Assembly: GCA_021234155.1 (NCBI GenBank)
Contig: JAJEKV010000218.1
Coordinates: 725,414 to 789,413 of the forward strand
Length of the DNA: 64,000 bases
Reading direction: 5' to 3'
From: Isoetes taiwanensis
Taxonomy: Eukaryota; Streptophyta; Lycopodiopsida; Isoetales; Isoetaceae
Shown: piece by piece, positions 32,667 to 45,065 of the stretch
Position numbering within the stretch: the first letter of the stretch is position 1
How the letters are laid out: each line of letters starts with the position of its first letter
Program-made: the position numbers and the translations under genes
Notes under the pieces: model-generated
Told to the model about the DNA's origin: nothing
Seen by the model: only the letters and a program-made list of their open reading frames with translations
The model's database searches: none

Positions 32667-33484
32667 CTAAACAATAGAATAGAAAAATGAATTAATCCCC
32701 GTGTGCTTGGGACTTAAAAAATTTAGGCGACCTTTGTTGTTATAGCAACCATAAGCAATGGAGAAATGCCTTAACCCCGCATGCCAGTAGTTGTTGTTAC
32801 GCACTTACCGCACTGCGCATTAATCGTAAGTGTTTTATGTATCATACCTCGTAATGTACCTCTGATTTTTTAACGTACCCGAAAAAAAGCAGTACGCTCA
32901 TGGATCGTGGTTACTTCATGGCTACCTCTTAGCCATTGTAATTACAATATGGGATGCTTCGATTTTGGGCATAACGTAGGTTCAAATCCCACATGTTCAA
33001 GATCGTCTTCCGCGCCATTCAAAATTGACAAATATATTCTATTATAAAGTGACGGACATTAATAATAGATTCAACCTTGCAATTTTGGAATCAAACAAAT
33101 GTTCGCGGCGGCCTTGGCCATAACGATAAATTTCTTGTTGATATAGGCATAAGGCTAGTGTTTACATGTGATGAGTATTCCAAAATCATCAAAATATACT
33201 AAGAATATGAAAATGAAAATTGATATTTGGCTTGTTGGAATTAAGTGGCCTTAGAATAACCCTCCAAGTGGCAGGTCCAGAAGCGGGCGCCGTAGATCTT
33301 GGCCACAACTTTTGCTGTGGGCAACATTTTTTTTTCCACTTTTAGTGTGTTTCAATCACGATGGTGGACAATATTTACATGTTTTGGGTCCGGAAGTAGT
33401 GAACTAATGCTAATAGGATATTATTTAATGCAAAAAATTGCTTCCCATTTTCCTATAATAAAGCCCCCTTGACTGCAGATAATT
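32667..33484. other. Spacer without recognisable gene
   Basis: Nothing supported. A B-box-like AGGTTCAAATCCC occurs at 32978-32990 without a foldable tRNA around it. Confidence 0.5.
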
Positions 33485-33600
33485 AGAATAGAATAGAATA
33501 GAATGGTTTTTATCGTCTACAGAGATGAATGGACCTATGTGACCCAATCAAGGAGCATAGCAGACTGCCATAGAAAAAGAAAATAAAAACTCTAAAATGC
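33485..33600 (-). repeat. Dispersed repeat copy 2, (ATTCT)n-tailed
   Basis: Second copy of the repeat at 961-1060, with GAATA pentamers followed by TTTTATCGTC and CCTATGTGACCCAA; see that entry. Confidence 0.4.
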
Positions 33601-35630
33601 AACAGTTGAAGCCTGCAGATTAAAGAAGGCGGTCGAATTGGGCGGTCGGGGTTCTGACGGTGAAACTTTAATCGGCGATATCTCTCTTATCTGGTGTCAG
33701 ATTTCGGCGTGCTTGGGCTCATTGGAAAGTATCGTAGGAGCAAGGTTTCAAAATGGAAGATCTGTACACATTTGCACCTCTAGGATGGAGTGTTATGGTT
33801 ACGAAATAAGAACATAAGAGGATGCAGAATGGCTAGTGAGGGAACTGGGAATAGTCAAAGAATATATGTGATTTTTATGATTGATGAAGAAAAGGATCCA
33901 GTTTACCAGGCATAATTTGCAGTCATGCAACAAAGGGCTTATCTTCATGACTTGCAGAGATTTGAATCCTATGGATGCGCACTATGATGCGGTATTTCGC
34001 TTCCCGAGGTAGGCAAAGGCAGAATACACGATCCAGCTGAACCGAATTGTATGTAATATAAAAAGTTTTCTTCTTCTAATTACTAAGCTAGTTTCGATTA
34101 ACATGGGGTAGGAAGGCAGCAGGGACCCCTGACTGGTAGCGCACTAAGACCTCTTTCAATGAGGTGCATAAGTCATCGGGCAAGAGGTATATTTCGGTTC
34201 TTTCTATTTCCATTGTCTTATATTCAAATTGCATAATATAAGCATATTAATCAGAGCAACAACAGCTGACAGGAAGAAGAAATTAGGTTGAATAACCCAT
34301 GGTCATGGGAATGTAAATCTCTAATAAATTTTAAATCAAAATTTTATCTTATCATTAAAAAAACTATTCTATTCGGATAGTAAGGTAAAATAATGTCGCT
34401 CTAATAATATATATGTAATCTCAAAAAGGACAAATGACCAGTTCAGATTTCACAATAGATTGACAAAGGTTTAACAATAGTATGAAAGTGTATGATGTCA
34501 AGTTTTGGGACTTATATGGTATATACACAGGGGGCAGACACGGCACATTGATTGAACATGGTAACTTATGTCCCATGTTGGTTTCCACATTCATAAACTC
34601 TAATGCTTAAAATTATTTTTCTTTATAGTACTACAACATATGTCACTTTTTAACTTATTTGTTCTTGGTTCCACTATAAAATATCCCAATTAATGGTCTG
34701 TATTTTCATATAATAGCAACATCAAAAGGAAAGATCTCGTCATCATATATCATCACTGTTGAGTTTTGTCATATTTGAGCCTCATAGCAATCCAACAAAT
34801 AAATCAAGTTGATAAGAGATGTAGCTTTGGTTACCTGCATTCACACAATACCAATGTTAGCAAGATATAAGGTAACAAGGCAAAGCAGGAATGGAGGTTG
34901 ATAACGTTTATGCTCGTAATAATGCTGGGCAAAGAAATTCCTTGTGGGTCAGCATCAAGAACAAGGCAAAGCGTTATGCCACTAATACTACATCGATCAT
35001 GGTGGCAATAGTGAATATATGGCTGGTTGCAATTGGCATGATTGTAGGTCATTTTGAAAATGAGCAATGGCCTAGTTTGTTGTCTGAATTACATTTGTTA
35101 GAACTACAAGAAACACAGAGTTCACATGGTGCAATAGAGGGATTGATCAAGAGAGTGTCTATGCTTGGTATGACAAGTGTTATGTGAACCATATCACAAT
35201 GAGTGCTTGTCCGGACTTATACCGCCACAAGTTTAAGGAGAACGCAGTTTCAATCATAATCCTCGATTACTCTGTCTTGACAATGTCAAACAATTTAGAG
35301 CAGCATCCAAGTTGAATACTGGGTATTTGGATGAAGAGTCTAAAACACACTGAAAGGGTCTGGATTATGAGAGTTCATATAAAAGTGGTATCAATGTGAT
35401 GATTTTATCTTTGGCAGTTGTTATAAGATTTGCTAGAAGTTGGAGGAGGAGTAAATGTACGAGAGAGAGGGCTTAGTTGGACTCTTTGTATTGTAGGCTC
35501 TCTAGGATTAGGAAAGTCGATTTCAATTCAGGAGAAAGAGAAGTTATAGAAGAAATCAAATAGCTCTAGTCCATCAAAGTGGAAGCCAATGTCAAACCTG
35601 CTCTAAGCTAGGTACATGAAGGTGATAGAT
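33601..35630. other. Spacer, mostly unrecognised
   Basis: No supported gene. A 98-codon frame at 34891-35187 has no motif I know. The right end may already be decayed LINE sequence, as FFFRATR-like codons appear near 35636. Confidence 0.45.
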
Positions 35631-35635
35631 GTCCT

Positions 35636-36760
35636 AATTTTTTCTTTAGAGCTACCAGATAAAGGACACATTCTACCCGATTGGTATCCTTGGAGTTGGA
35701 GAATGTGTGGATAGTCAGTGAACCGCAACATATGAAAGAATTTTTACATAATCACTTATGCTTCTTAGAAGGATAAATTGGGGACTGGGGAGTCCATTAA
35801 GCATGCCTCCTTTCTTATGGAAAAAGATGTGTTAGTATATGCTCAACTTACTTGGTTTGGAGCAGATTATCTGGACATATGGTTGAATACAAGTTGCATC
35901 ACTTTCATACCTAAAATAGCAAAGCCTAAAACTATTAATGACTATCGTCCGATCAGTCTATTGTCATCCTTCTACAAGATAATTGCAAAGGTATATGGGA
36001 AAAAGTTGAAGCCCGCTTTGCAAAAGCATCTTCAAAATGCGATTCAGATTTTTGCCAAGAAGTATCCCAAGCAACATAACAACAATATTCAAAGAATTCC
36101 ACTAGTCTAAGAGGAGAGACAAAAGATTACTAGATTTCCAGGTTTATGAAAACACTCTTTGCCTTTGGTTGTGGAGTAACCCTCACATCTATGGTAATGA
36201 AACTTCTATTTTCTAGAGTTAGACTATTGTTATTTTTCCCAAAGAAATCTCTCATATTTTATCAACAGGAAGGGGAAATGTGCCCTCTGGTTCCTTTCTT
36301 GTTTAACATAGTAGCAGGGTTTTCTCGTCTACTTCTTTCAACTATTGAACATCAAGTCATCATTGGCCTTACCATGCATGATGGAACACAATATGTTTGT
36401 AATTAAGATGTCGATGACACCTTCCAATTAGAAGCACCAAAAGAAAATTTGCCCATGCTAAAAAGATTCTGAATTCATCTTATCTTATCTTATCTTGTTT
36501 GCCTTCGGCTATTTTTTTAATTGGATTAAGTGTGCTATCTTGTGGCTGTTAGAGGATCCTTTGCTATTGTGAAGCACAATTACTCATAGAGTCTTGTTCC
36601 ATATGAAGATTCTTCCAAATTGTTGGGCACCCAAATTGGTATAGACAGGTCCGTTTTAGCAATTTGGTATGAGATCTGTCTCAATCTTCACAAATATTTG
36701 AACTGGTGGAGAACCTGCAAATTTCTATGGCGAGCAGAATTTAGTAGCTAAATCTTTTTT
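35636..36760 (+). pseudogene. Degenerate LINE reverse transcriptase
   Basis: Fragments in different frames read NTSCITFIPKIAKP, then INDYRPISLLSSFYKIIAKV (RT fingers, 35890-35990), then PLVPFLFNIVAGFSRLLL (36285-36330), and an altered catalytic box D-V-D-D-T at about 36408 just after an in-frame stop. A later block resembles the thumb region (KLLGTQIG-like, 36615). Heavily decayed L1-type ORF2, older than the LINE at 20905-30177. Confidence 0.7.
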
Positions 36761-37693
36761 GAGCAATTATGTTAGCCTATGAGAATATCATATAGAAATT
36801 GACAAAAGATAGTGCATAACTTTGTATTTGGCAATGGGGATGTGAGGGAATGAGGGTACAAACCTCAAAGTGGCCTAGAGGAAATGTTGCCTAGCTAAGA
36901 AATATGATGGTTTGAGGATGTTAGATTTCTCCCTACATAGCAAGGTGATGGGCATACATTGAAGAATGGTAAGAGAGAGAAGGAAGGAATTAGTGGCTTT
37001 AAGTGGGAAAGTCAAGGTCAGCTATGGCAGAAGTCCAGTGAAGGTATGGTCATTAAGTCAAGCGGAGGCAGTTAGAGGTTTTAGGAAACTGTAAATCATA
37101 AAATCTTACTTATCCTAAATTTAATGTTTGCCCTAAATAGGAAAGGGGATGATATAAACGAAAATGTATGCCTTACTTTTAAAGGGGCGGCATGTGGGGG
37201 TAAATACACACCCTGATTAAAAAAAAAACCAACTAAAAAAAAATTGGTAGGCATTGACCCCCTGTTTTTAACTTAAAAATCTCCCTTGTAGAGAACTCGA
37301 TCAAAGGAGTTTTTGAGGGCATTGAATGCTCTCTTTGTGCTATGTCCAAACACACAAAAATCGCATGCATCCGAGTTTTTTAGAAAAAAGTTATCTTAGA
37401 TTTGAGGAAAAGACATCCTTTGCTCTAATTTTTGTCAATTTCCCTCAAAACTATGCTATATACTTTCCCCTTTTATCTTTCATAACAATCACAACTCAGG
37501 CTTCTATAACTTAAATTCCCTAACGAGGACTCTATAATTTAGAACCCTCCTCTCAAGATTAAATACAACTAACAACAAAGTACTTCTATACTACTCGTGG
37601 GCAACATGTTGGGAATTTTCATCCAATCTCTACACTGATCAACTCAACTAAGTAGGGCATGACTAGTGCTATGATTCAATCTATCAACATCAC
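36761..37693. other. Spacer, possible LINE remnant and LTR-element remnant
   Basis: Nothing clearly supported. The left part may be further LINE decay; the right part would be the internal region of the minus-strand LTR element below, but no coding domain is left. Confidence 0.4.
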
Positions 37694-37706
37694 GGATCTG
37701 ATACCA
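37694..37706 (-). promoter_or_regulatory. Primer-binding site (tRNA-Met type), minus strand
   Basis: The minus strand reads TGGTATCAGATCC, close to the initiator tRNA-Met complement. It lies one base after a CA that could end an LTR at 37708. Confidence 0.5.
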
Positions 37707-37707
37707 T

Positions 37708-39530
37708 TGCGATGCTCCCTCAACCAATACGATATTCCCATCATATAATCCTCTTTCCCAATGAAAACTATCACCAAGAAAGGTCCTCCGTCTGGCTCAA
37801 ACCACTTGTGATGGCCAAGCATTTAAGTGAAGGACCCATAGGTTTCGTTGGCCCATTCCTCCTCTGGAACATTCTCTACTGTAGAAGCATACATTCCTAT
37901 TAGCATACAACATCAATACTTACAAATAGTACGCCACTATCAGCTCAAAACAAAACTATAAACATGCATAATACACATAAATACATGGATATCTAGCCCG
38001 ACTCATATTCCAAAGGGTCAGCTAACACTCCAAGGTCTCCAATAGAGCATACATAAACATGACAATAACTTTGGTTGGCATCGAACATTGGCAAGGGACC
38101 CCACAACATCTGCCTCTTCTGTGCACACTTTGCAGATAGCCTTTAAAACATGCTGAGTAGTGATTGTAGCCTTCCAGAGACATGACCCCAAGGATTCACT
38201 CTATGGGACCACTCCAAGTTGCATCTCCCTGGTCCGATAAGACAGGAATTGGACAATTCTCATTCAAGAGCACAATAGGATTATTGCGAGCTAGAGGATC
38301 GAGATCACCCATCCTTATCGCATTTAACCAACTAAAATCACTGAGTCAGGGTTCCCTCTACCCAGGGGGTGTTAGACCCAAACCTGGCCCACACGCAGTG
38401 ATCGACTATAAGTCCAAGTCAATATAAGAACCGCAATAGTCATGCCCAACGAGGTCCTATCTCCATAGTTCCACTATCCCCATTTGTCTGATGCTCAATC
38501 ACCACATAGCATCCACAACCAGGAGGGCTCTTATGTACATGTTGAAATTATTGGAGATTATGGGTATTCTAGCTAGGATCATCTACACATCTACTAGCTT
38601 TTAGATCTCTACCCCCTTCCCCAAGCTCAAGAGTTGCAAACTGAACTACTACAGAACCATCTAATACCGAGTAACTAAGAATCAACTGAACATCTAATAA
38701 CCATTGTCATGGAGTATCTCCATCCTTCGAGGCCGCTACTGTCCTTGGAACAAGTGAAAATCTCCAAGTCGAATGGGATTATGGTTAGTACTAGGTTTGT
38801 CTATTATATGGCAGATACCATTCGACCAATCTATTTAGGCCAAGTGGCATCTTAATGGCCTTTTAATTAACTTAGATATAATTACTTAACAAGTCTAATT
38901 CATTATAACTTGACTAACCATAACTAATTAGCAGATCTAATTAATTTTATTCTTGCTAACTTACCAATGTAATTAATTATACCTTAGTTAATTATGGTGA
39001 CGTACCATACATTATATCCATATAGGCATACAATGTGGTGGAACATCACAGACTTAGGCAGTCCTCTTCTGCACTGGATCAACTCTCAGTTGGTTTGCAT
39101 CGTTGCTTGCGGCCTTAAATACGGAGCCGGAGGCTTGTTTTGGAGGCATTGATATACAACATATTGCCATCACCAAGCTCAACAATCTCACACAAGGGTC
39201 GCGTCCAAGCAAGCTGCCTCGACTGTGGGACAATACTATAGGCTCTACCATTGTCAACGTGGAGGGGGTTGGACGTATTTCAATTCTTCTATGAGAATGT
39301 TACTAGCGTATACAACATATGGAGATAGGGATACAAAGGTGTGTGCTACTTATGTGTCCAACATTCGGGGATCAAGAGACAAAAGTTATTACTAACTTAT
39401 GGAACTTAATAAGGTTGTTATTATCCATGTGTCAATGTCTCCATGTGTTATTGTTTTTTTTTTGTGCATTGGATGAAGGCATAATCGTGAGAATATGCCA
39501 AATCAAGGGTGTCAGATTTTACATCTTACA
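37708..39530 (-). mobile_element. Candidate isolated LTR, minus strand
   Basis: A span of 1.82 kb that on the minus strand begins TGTAAGATGTAAAATCTGAC and ends CGCA directly before the primer-binding site. No second LTR or pol is seen, so this would be a truncated element. Only the ends support the call. Confidence 0.4.
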
Positions 39531-41100
39531 CCCCAGTACATCAACACGCTCCCCATATGCTTCACATATGTACACCAATAACAATGCATACAAAATAAAA
39601 AAGAATACGACCTAAGGTCCCACATTCGCAAACTAACTGAAAGTCAAAGTAACAGAAACTATAAAGGATGTTCTTATACATATGATGACTGGAAAGGAGC
39701 CAAGAGGAAGTGCAAGTGACAGAAACGTGTATGCAAATAGAAGATGCTTTGATATATCACAATGTGGAAAACAGGTCTACATCTTAAATGGAAAGCTGCA
39801 TGCACGTTACTTGTTCCACAAGCATGACAGCACATCACGCTAAACCACGGAAATGAACATCAAAATGAGGATCCGGCATCACTTTGGAGCTTCGTTCACA
39901 CAGACAATGCATTGCAAAAACAGTTGTACAAGAGTGGCTTGCAAAAACAACTCTACAAGAATAGCCGGAAGAAACCATAGACACTAGGCCTGCATAGTCC
40001 GAAACACTGCTCTACCAAGGCGCTCTAATGTATTTAAATGCCTTATCAGTGTGGCTCTCATAAGATTCATCTGCCCACGGAACACCCTACGTTATCAGGG
40101 ATACTTTCAGGTCATCCATGTCCAAACAATGCAACGCGTCATGAAGGCACTGTATGGTATTCCCAAGAGCTATCTTCGATTCACGAATGGACATCATTGT
40201 CTCCTTAGCTAGCAACTCCACATCCACGTGCAAATGAAAGCACTCCGACTTGCCATCAATAGCAATATGCGCATCTGTAATGCGATGTTCATCAGAATCA
40301 GTGTCAAGATTCACAACCAGGCTGAAAATCGCATCTAGATTTGCCATTCCTTCAGTCTTCTCTATCTCCTTACGAGCTCCTACAAGAAACATAATATGTG
40401 CATAAGCACAAAGTGCGAAAATGAGCTACAGAGCAGCAAGAGTGTGATCCTCCATACCCACGGCTATGAAACCATCCCATAGGCTGGAATTTCGCACATC
40501 TATGGCTCTGGACACCATGGAATAATTTAAGGGCTAAACTTAGCTATTTGGCGATTTTTTAGCACATTTTAAAAAAAAAATTGGCTAAAGTAAATGGAAA
40601 AAATTGAGAAAAAAATAATAATTTTAGCTTAACTTTTTTCGGGACTGCACCAACCCTGGAGCTCTTTAGCCGAACGCTAGAAAGTAAGAGAGTGAAATTT
40701 TGTATTGTTTAGCTAAACCATAGAAACTTTTAGAATGAATTTTGGGCTAGTTTAGCTAGCATCATTCTAGTTTGATTAGTAGTTTAGTTTCTAGCATTAT
40801 GAATTAATTTGAGTCTTAGACTTTGCTAGTTAGCATTATTTTAGAATGTTTTCCCCAAAAAAATGACTATTTAAGTGGAATATACTGAAAAAAGGTATAG
40901 TAATTTGGTTTAATATTTTCTGTTGGCCACACTATAGAAATTTTTGGGATGATGTTTAAGTTAGTTTAGCTAAACACTAGAAACTATGAGAGGAAAAATG
41001 TGTAGAGTTTAGCTAAACTATAGAAAGTTTTGGGATTAATATCAAGCAAGTTTAGCTAAAGTCATTCTGGCTAATAAGAAATATGCGATTAGTAATTTAT
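39531..41100. other. Spacer with degenerate TTTAGCTAAAC repeats
   Basis: A 101-codon minus-strand frame at 40087-40392 (MFLVGARKEIEKTEGMANLD...) is protein-like but unrecognised. From about 40540 to 41090 degenerate repeats of TTTAGCTAAAC, CTAGAAA and CATTCT follow, including two related blocks about 300 bp apart (40672-40800, 40973-41090). Confidence 0.4.
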
Positions 41101-41109
41101 TCCCTGGCT

Positions 41110-41430
41110 GGACCACTACAAATCTAGAAAAGGTAAATATACAAGGTCGCAAGACTGTAAGAGTAAAAGGTGGACAGAATAAGATATGGGACAGAGAGGC
41201 CCAACCTTCGCCGTACACCAGGATAGCGAGGGCTAGACCCACCAACTGGTAAATCTGGACCACTATAAACTCAAAACAAAGTGCAAAATGCACAAATTGC
41301 GGAATGCGAACACGTAAGAGTAAAAAGCGGACGGAACAAGTTACGGGACAGAGAGGCTCAGCCTCCATCGTACACCAGGATAGCGAGGGCTAGACCCACC
41401 AACTGGTATCCGTACCACTAGAAACTCAAA
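41110..41430 (+). repeat. Tandem 5' units, period about 150 bp
   Basis: Units start at about 41110, 41257 and 41412, each with (G/T)ACCACTA and AAACTC- or AAATC-like sequence. The two full units end in GATAGCGAGGGCTAGACCCA and CCAACTGGTA. Tandem 5' units in some LINEs are promoter monomers; that role is inferred here. Confidence 0.7.
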
Positions 41431-41604
41431 TACACACAGGTACAGTGTACTGCCCCAGGCTAGGTCATGTATGGACAAGTACATAAATAAACGCAGGAGG
41501 ACGAGCACCGAATCCCATAACATAAAAGAAGGAGATCATCGCCAGCCAATCATTAGAGAAGGGGGGATACCGAGAGACTCGAAGAACAGAGCAAATAATA
41601 AATA

Positions 41605-42381
41605 GTGGAGGCAGAATTATTAATAAACGGTTGTCCTAATATTCAAAATTCAAAATCAGGATTAACGGTGAATTTCGAATTAACGGACCGTTTGAGGATT
41701 TCGGTATATATACTTAATAGAATGAATATGGCAATATCGCATCGTACAGTCTGTAGTGATCACCCGGACGAAGAGTACAGCGGCACGATACATCTCGAAG
41801 CTATGGCGGAAAGCACTAACCTTAGTCAGATAAAGAGAGCAGATGCGGCAAAAGCACCAGCAAGTCAACAGGACCTCAGAGATTTTCTAGCACAGATAAA
41901 CAAGCAGCTGGAGACTAGGATACCCAGCATGGATGCACTCAACACGCTGGCGGAATCAGTCAACCGTAACAAAGTAGCCATCGCCAGCATGGACGTGAGG
42001 ATAGTAGGAGTGGAAAAGACAATCGAGGACGAGATTGAGGAGGAGAAAGCCAAAATTCTGAATAGGTTGGTTGAATTAGAAAAAAAAAATGTTCAATTGA
42101 ATGCATGGGAATCTTTTGATAAAATAAAATCGCATATCATAGAGTATGAGGAACAGAATAGAATTAGGCATGACGTTAGGCTGATAGGGGTAGCGGAGAA
42201 ACCTAACGAGGACACGTACCAAGTGACTGCAGAGGTGATAGAGGTGGTCTTCAAAGAGCACCGGAGCATCATTGTCAAAGCCGTACGATCGGGTCAATGG
42301 AGGGGGAGGGCGAGGCACATAAACTTGACGCTCAGAGACCGGCCAACCAAAGAGAGGGTGTTGGCACAGGATCCAGGCTAA
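41605..42381 (+). CDS. LINE ORF1-like protein, coiled coil plus RRM-like region
   Basis: A 258-codon frame. The first ATG may be that at about 41803 (MAESTNLSQIKRADAAK), since the earlier part lacks motifs. Residues about 85-170 form a long heptad-like segment (LRDFLAQINKQLETRI, IEDEIEEEKAKILNRLVELE). Then come HDVRLIGVAEKP and RARHINLTLRDRPTKERVLAQ, which resemble the RRM and C-terminal region of L1 ORF1p (transposase_22 type). After the stop the sequence continues in another frame (42417-42660: MQRQGLHRELAKARELNQ), matching the C-terminal domain. An RNA-binding chaperone role is inferred. Most plant LINE ORF1 proteins are instead zinc-knuckle proteins. Confidence 0.6.
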   Translation: MEAELLINGCPNIQNSKSGLTVNFELTDRLRISVYILNRMNMAISHRTVCSDHPDEEYSGTIHLEAMAESTNLSQIKRADAAKAPASQQDLRDFLAQINKQLETRIPSMDALNTLAESVNRNKVAIASMDVRIVGVEKTIEDEIEEEKAKILNRLVELEKKNVQLNAWESFDKIKSHIIEYEEQNRIRHDVRLIGVAEKPNEDTYQVTAEVIEVVFKEHRSIIVKAVRSGQWRGRARHINLTLRDRPTKERVLAQDPG

Positions 42382-42842
42382 GAAACGGGATCAAGGTATA
42401 GGAAGCCCTAACAGTCATGCAACGACAGGGACTACACAGGGAGCTGGCCAAGGCCAGAGAACTGAACCAGGCAGGGATACAGGCGGGGGTCAAAAATGGC
42501 AAGGTGTTTCTGCACAAAAGAGTGCGAGAATTGACAGGAACGGGGCAAGACCAAAGTTCGGAGTTTAGGAACCAGGGAGGTCGACGAGTGTGGAGAAGGA
42601 GACTATCAACCCACTGCGGGTCCTTGCACAGGAGCATGAGAACACGGCAATGGCAGCATTAGCCCCCGACACGAGACAGTACAGAGGGGAAGAAGGAGGG
42701 GAAAAAGGGGTCGGCCCATAGCACAAGCCGGGAACATGGATCCAACCCCGACCATGAAGACAAGAGGGAGACCGAGAAGATTGGGAAATGGAGCAGAACA
42801 CACGGAGACCCCGAGGGAGCAATCTCGAGGAAAGAGACGCTG

Positions 42843-43410
42843 AAGATATGGTATTGGAACTGTACTGGGTACCCTTGGGATGACGGGGAGAGGCTGGAAG
42901 GAGCACAGTTGTGATATAATATGTCCGGGTGGAGACATGGAAACACAACATAAAATGGCTGCCAGAGGAGGAAGGGTACCAGCTATTCACATGCTGGAAG
43001 GACAAAGATTTCAAGATTGGAAGAGGAAGTGCGGGATTAGCTTGTTATGTAAAAGAAAATGTAGTAAAAAGCGCATGTATTTTGCAATCAGATGTCAATA
43101 AGAGATACATGATTTTGAATATACAACTACAGAACAAAATGGAGTTAATTCTGATTTTAGCATATTACCCACCAAGCAGTGATAAACTAGAACTATTAGA
43201 ATTGGGGGACTATGATGAAGTGGAAGGAACAGGGATCAATGATATTAATAGGTGATCTGAACGCCAGAACAGGGCAGGAACAGGCACAAATAATCAGCGT
43301 GGAAGACACAAATGGGCAATGGACTAGCACGACAAGATCAGAGGAATGGGATAGACATACGGAAGACAGAGCAGAAGTCAACGCCAGAGGGGAGCTACTA
43401 CTCGAGATAT
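42843..43410 (+). pseudogene. LINE endonuclease, frameshifted
   Basis: Read in three frames: IWYWNCTGYP (start, with the catalytic Asn), IKWLPEEEGYQLFTCWKDKD, GLACYVKENV, LILAYYPPSSD, then LIGDLNARTGQE with the D and N residues. The terminal SDH block is absent because sequence is lost after RGELLLEIC (about 43410). Confidence 0.65.
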
Positions 43411-44369
43411 GTTCGACCAATGCAGGCACCAAAGGATATGATAGGGGCAATTGCAAGATTGTACTATAATGTATATGCGAAAATGGAAGAAGAAGGGAAA
43501 GCAATAGATTGCGACACGGGAGTCAAGCAGGGATGCCCACTATCCCCCACACTGTTCGGAATATACATAGATGCATTACAGGATTTCATAGCAGAACAGC
43601 AAGGGGACAGAGACGCTCCCATACTAGGGGACACCAAAGTACCCATCATGTTATATGCAGATGACCTGAGCATGATGGCCACAAAAAACAAGGGAATGCA
43701 CAGATTACTGAAACTGTTGGAAAGCTTCTGCGAAAAGACAGGGTTGACAGTTAATCTCGTGAAAACCAAAATAGTCTTTTTCGACCACAGGAATAGACAC
43801 AAACCGTTCAGATATTTGGGAACGGAGTTAGAAGAATCATCAGAATACAGATATCTGGGATACGACACGCACGGCACAGGGAAATGGGTAAAGGGGCAGA
43901 TACAAGATTCCAAACAGCCATCGGGAGTTACTACAATATGAAAAATTTCTGCAACAAAAGCAGAATCATAAACTGGGAAATCAAATGCTATTTGTTCAGC
44001 GCAATGGTCGCAACCACACAACTATATGGGGCAGAGGCCTGGGGACCGGGACTAACAGAAAAGAAATGGGAGAAGCAGGAAGGAATATTCAGGCAGTGGC
44101 ATAAACAGGAATTCAAGTTGAGAACGAATACATCACAAACAACCATAGTATATGAGACGGGGCAGAAACCAATGGAAGTAAGGGCATGGGAAAAGACCAT
44201 CAGATATCTCATAAGAAACAATGCAGGTGGGAAACCGAATAAGTTAGCGAACATCGCGATCAGTGAATCAGCGAAAGCCCACATAATCGAGAGCAACGGT
44301 TGGTTCAGGGATGTAGCAATATGGACAAGAAAAATGGGAATGAATCTGAGCGACCTGATTATTGAATGA
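43411..44369 (+). pseudogene. LINE reverse transcriptase, N-terminal half deleted
   Basis: Starts abruptly at RPMQAPKDMIGAIARLYYNVYAK, which belongs after RT motif A, joined directly to the endonuclease. Following blocks are DTGVKQGCPLSPTLFGIYIDAL, IMLYADDLSMMA (motif C, YADD) and FRYLGTELEESSEYRYLGY. In the next frame (43884-44369) come thumb and connection with YGAEAWG. The first catalytic aspartate (motif A) is missing, so the enzyme cannot work. Confidence 0.8.
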
Positions 44370-44486
44370 GAATGGAATGATGAATGGGCAAACAAAGCTA
44401 CGCAAGCTTGGCTGCAAAAACACACGGGGCCCAAGACAATCTGGCTTATAACAGTATTCAACCCGGAACAGCAGATAGAACAGCAA

Positions 44487-44717
44487 ATGTATCAGGATAA
44501 TTTAGTAGGAAAAGCCAGGAAGGATATCCTAGCAAGATTTAGAATGGGAAGCCATGACCTAAGAATTGAAAAGGACAGATGGCGGAGAATAGAGAGAGAT
44601 GATCGGATATGCAGAATCTGTAACAGAGGGGAAGTGGAAGATGAAAATCGTATGCTAAATGAATGTCCAATATATGAAGACATCAGGAACAAGTACAGAA
44701 ATGTAAGGTGGGGTTAG
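44487..44717 (+). pseudogene. LINE C-terminal zinc-finger region
   Basis: ARFRMGSHDLRIEKDRW is followed by CRICNRGEVEDENRMLNECP, a C-x2-C...C zinc motif common at the C-terminus of several LINE clades. The stop at 44717 is about 370 bp before the microsatellite tail. Confidence 0.65.
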
Positions 44718-45065
44718 CCTGTACACACCATGATGGCAAGGACAGAAACAATGAGGGATCTGGCAGACGCAATACGGGAAATGACGGCAAGGCACCGGGA
44801 GGTAGATAAAGAAAAAGGGCTTCTGCCATGAACCGCCTGAGAGACGCACCATACATGCCCAGAAAGGCTCAGCTCAAAGCTGATTGATAATGACGCACCC
44901 GTGCACGGCCTTGAAGCCGATCCAAAGCGGGGGTGCCGGTATTAATAGAGAAAAGTGAAGCCTTCAGAAAAGGTTACATTGTAAACCAGCGTGATGTGCT
45001 AGTAGCACCCATCGGGGAGCTCGCCCATGCTACATAAGTCCACGGGCCTCAGGGCACAAGGGACA

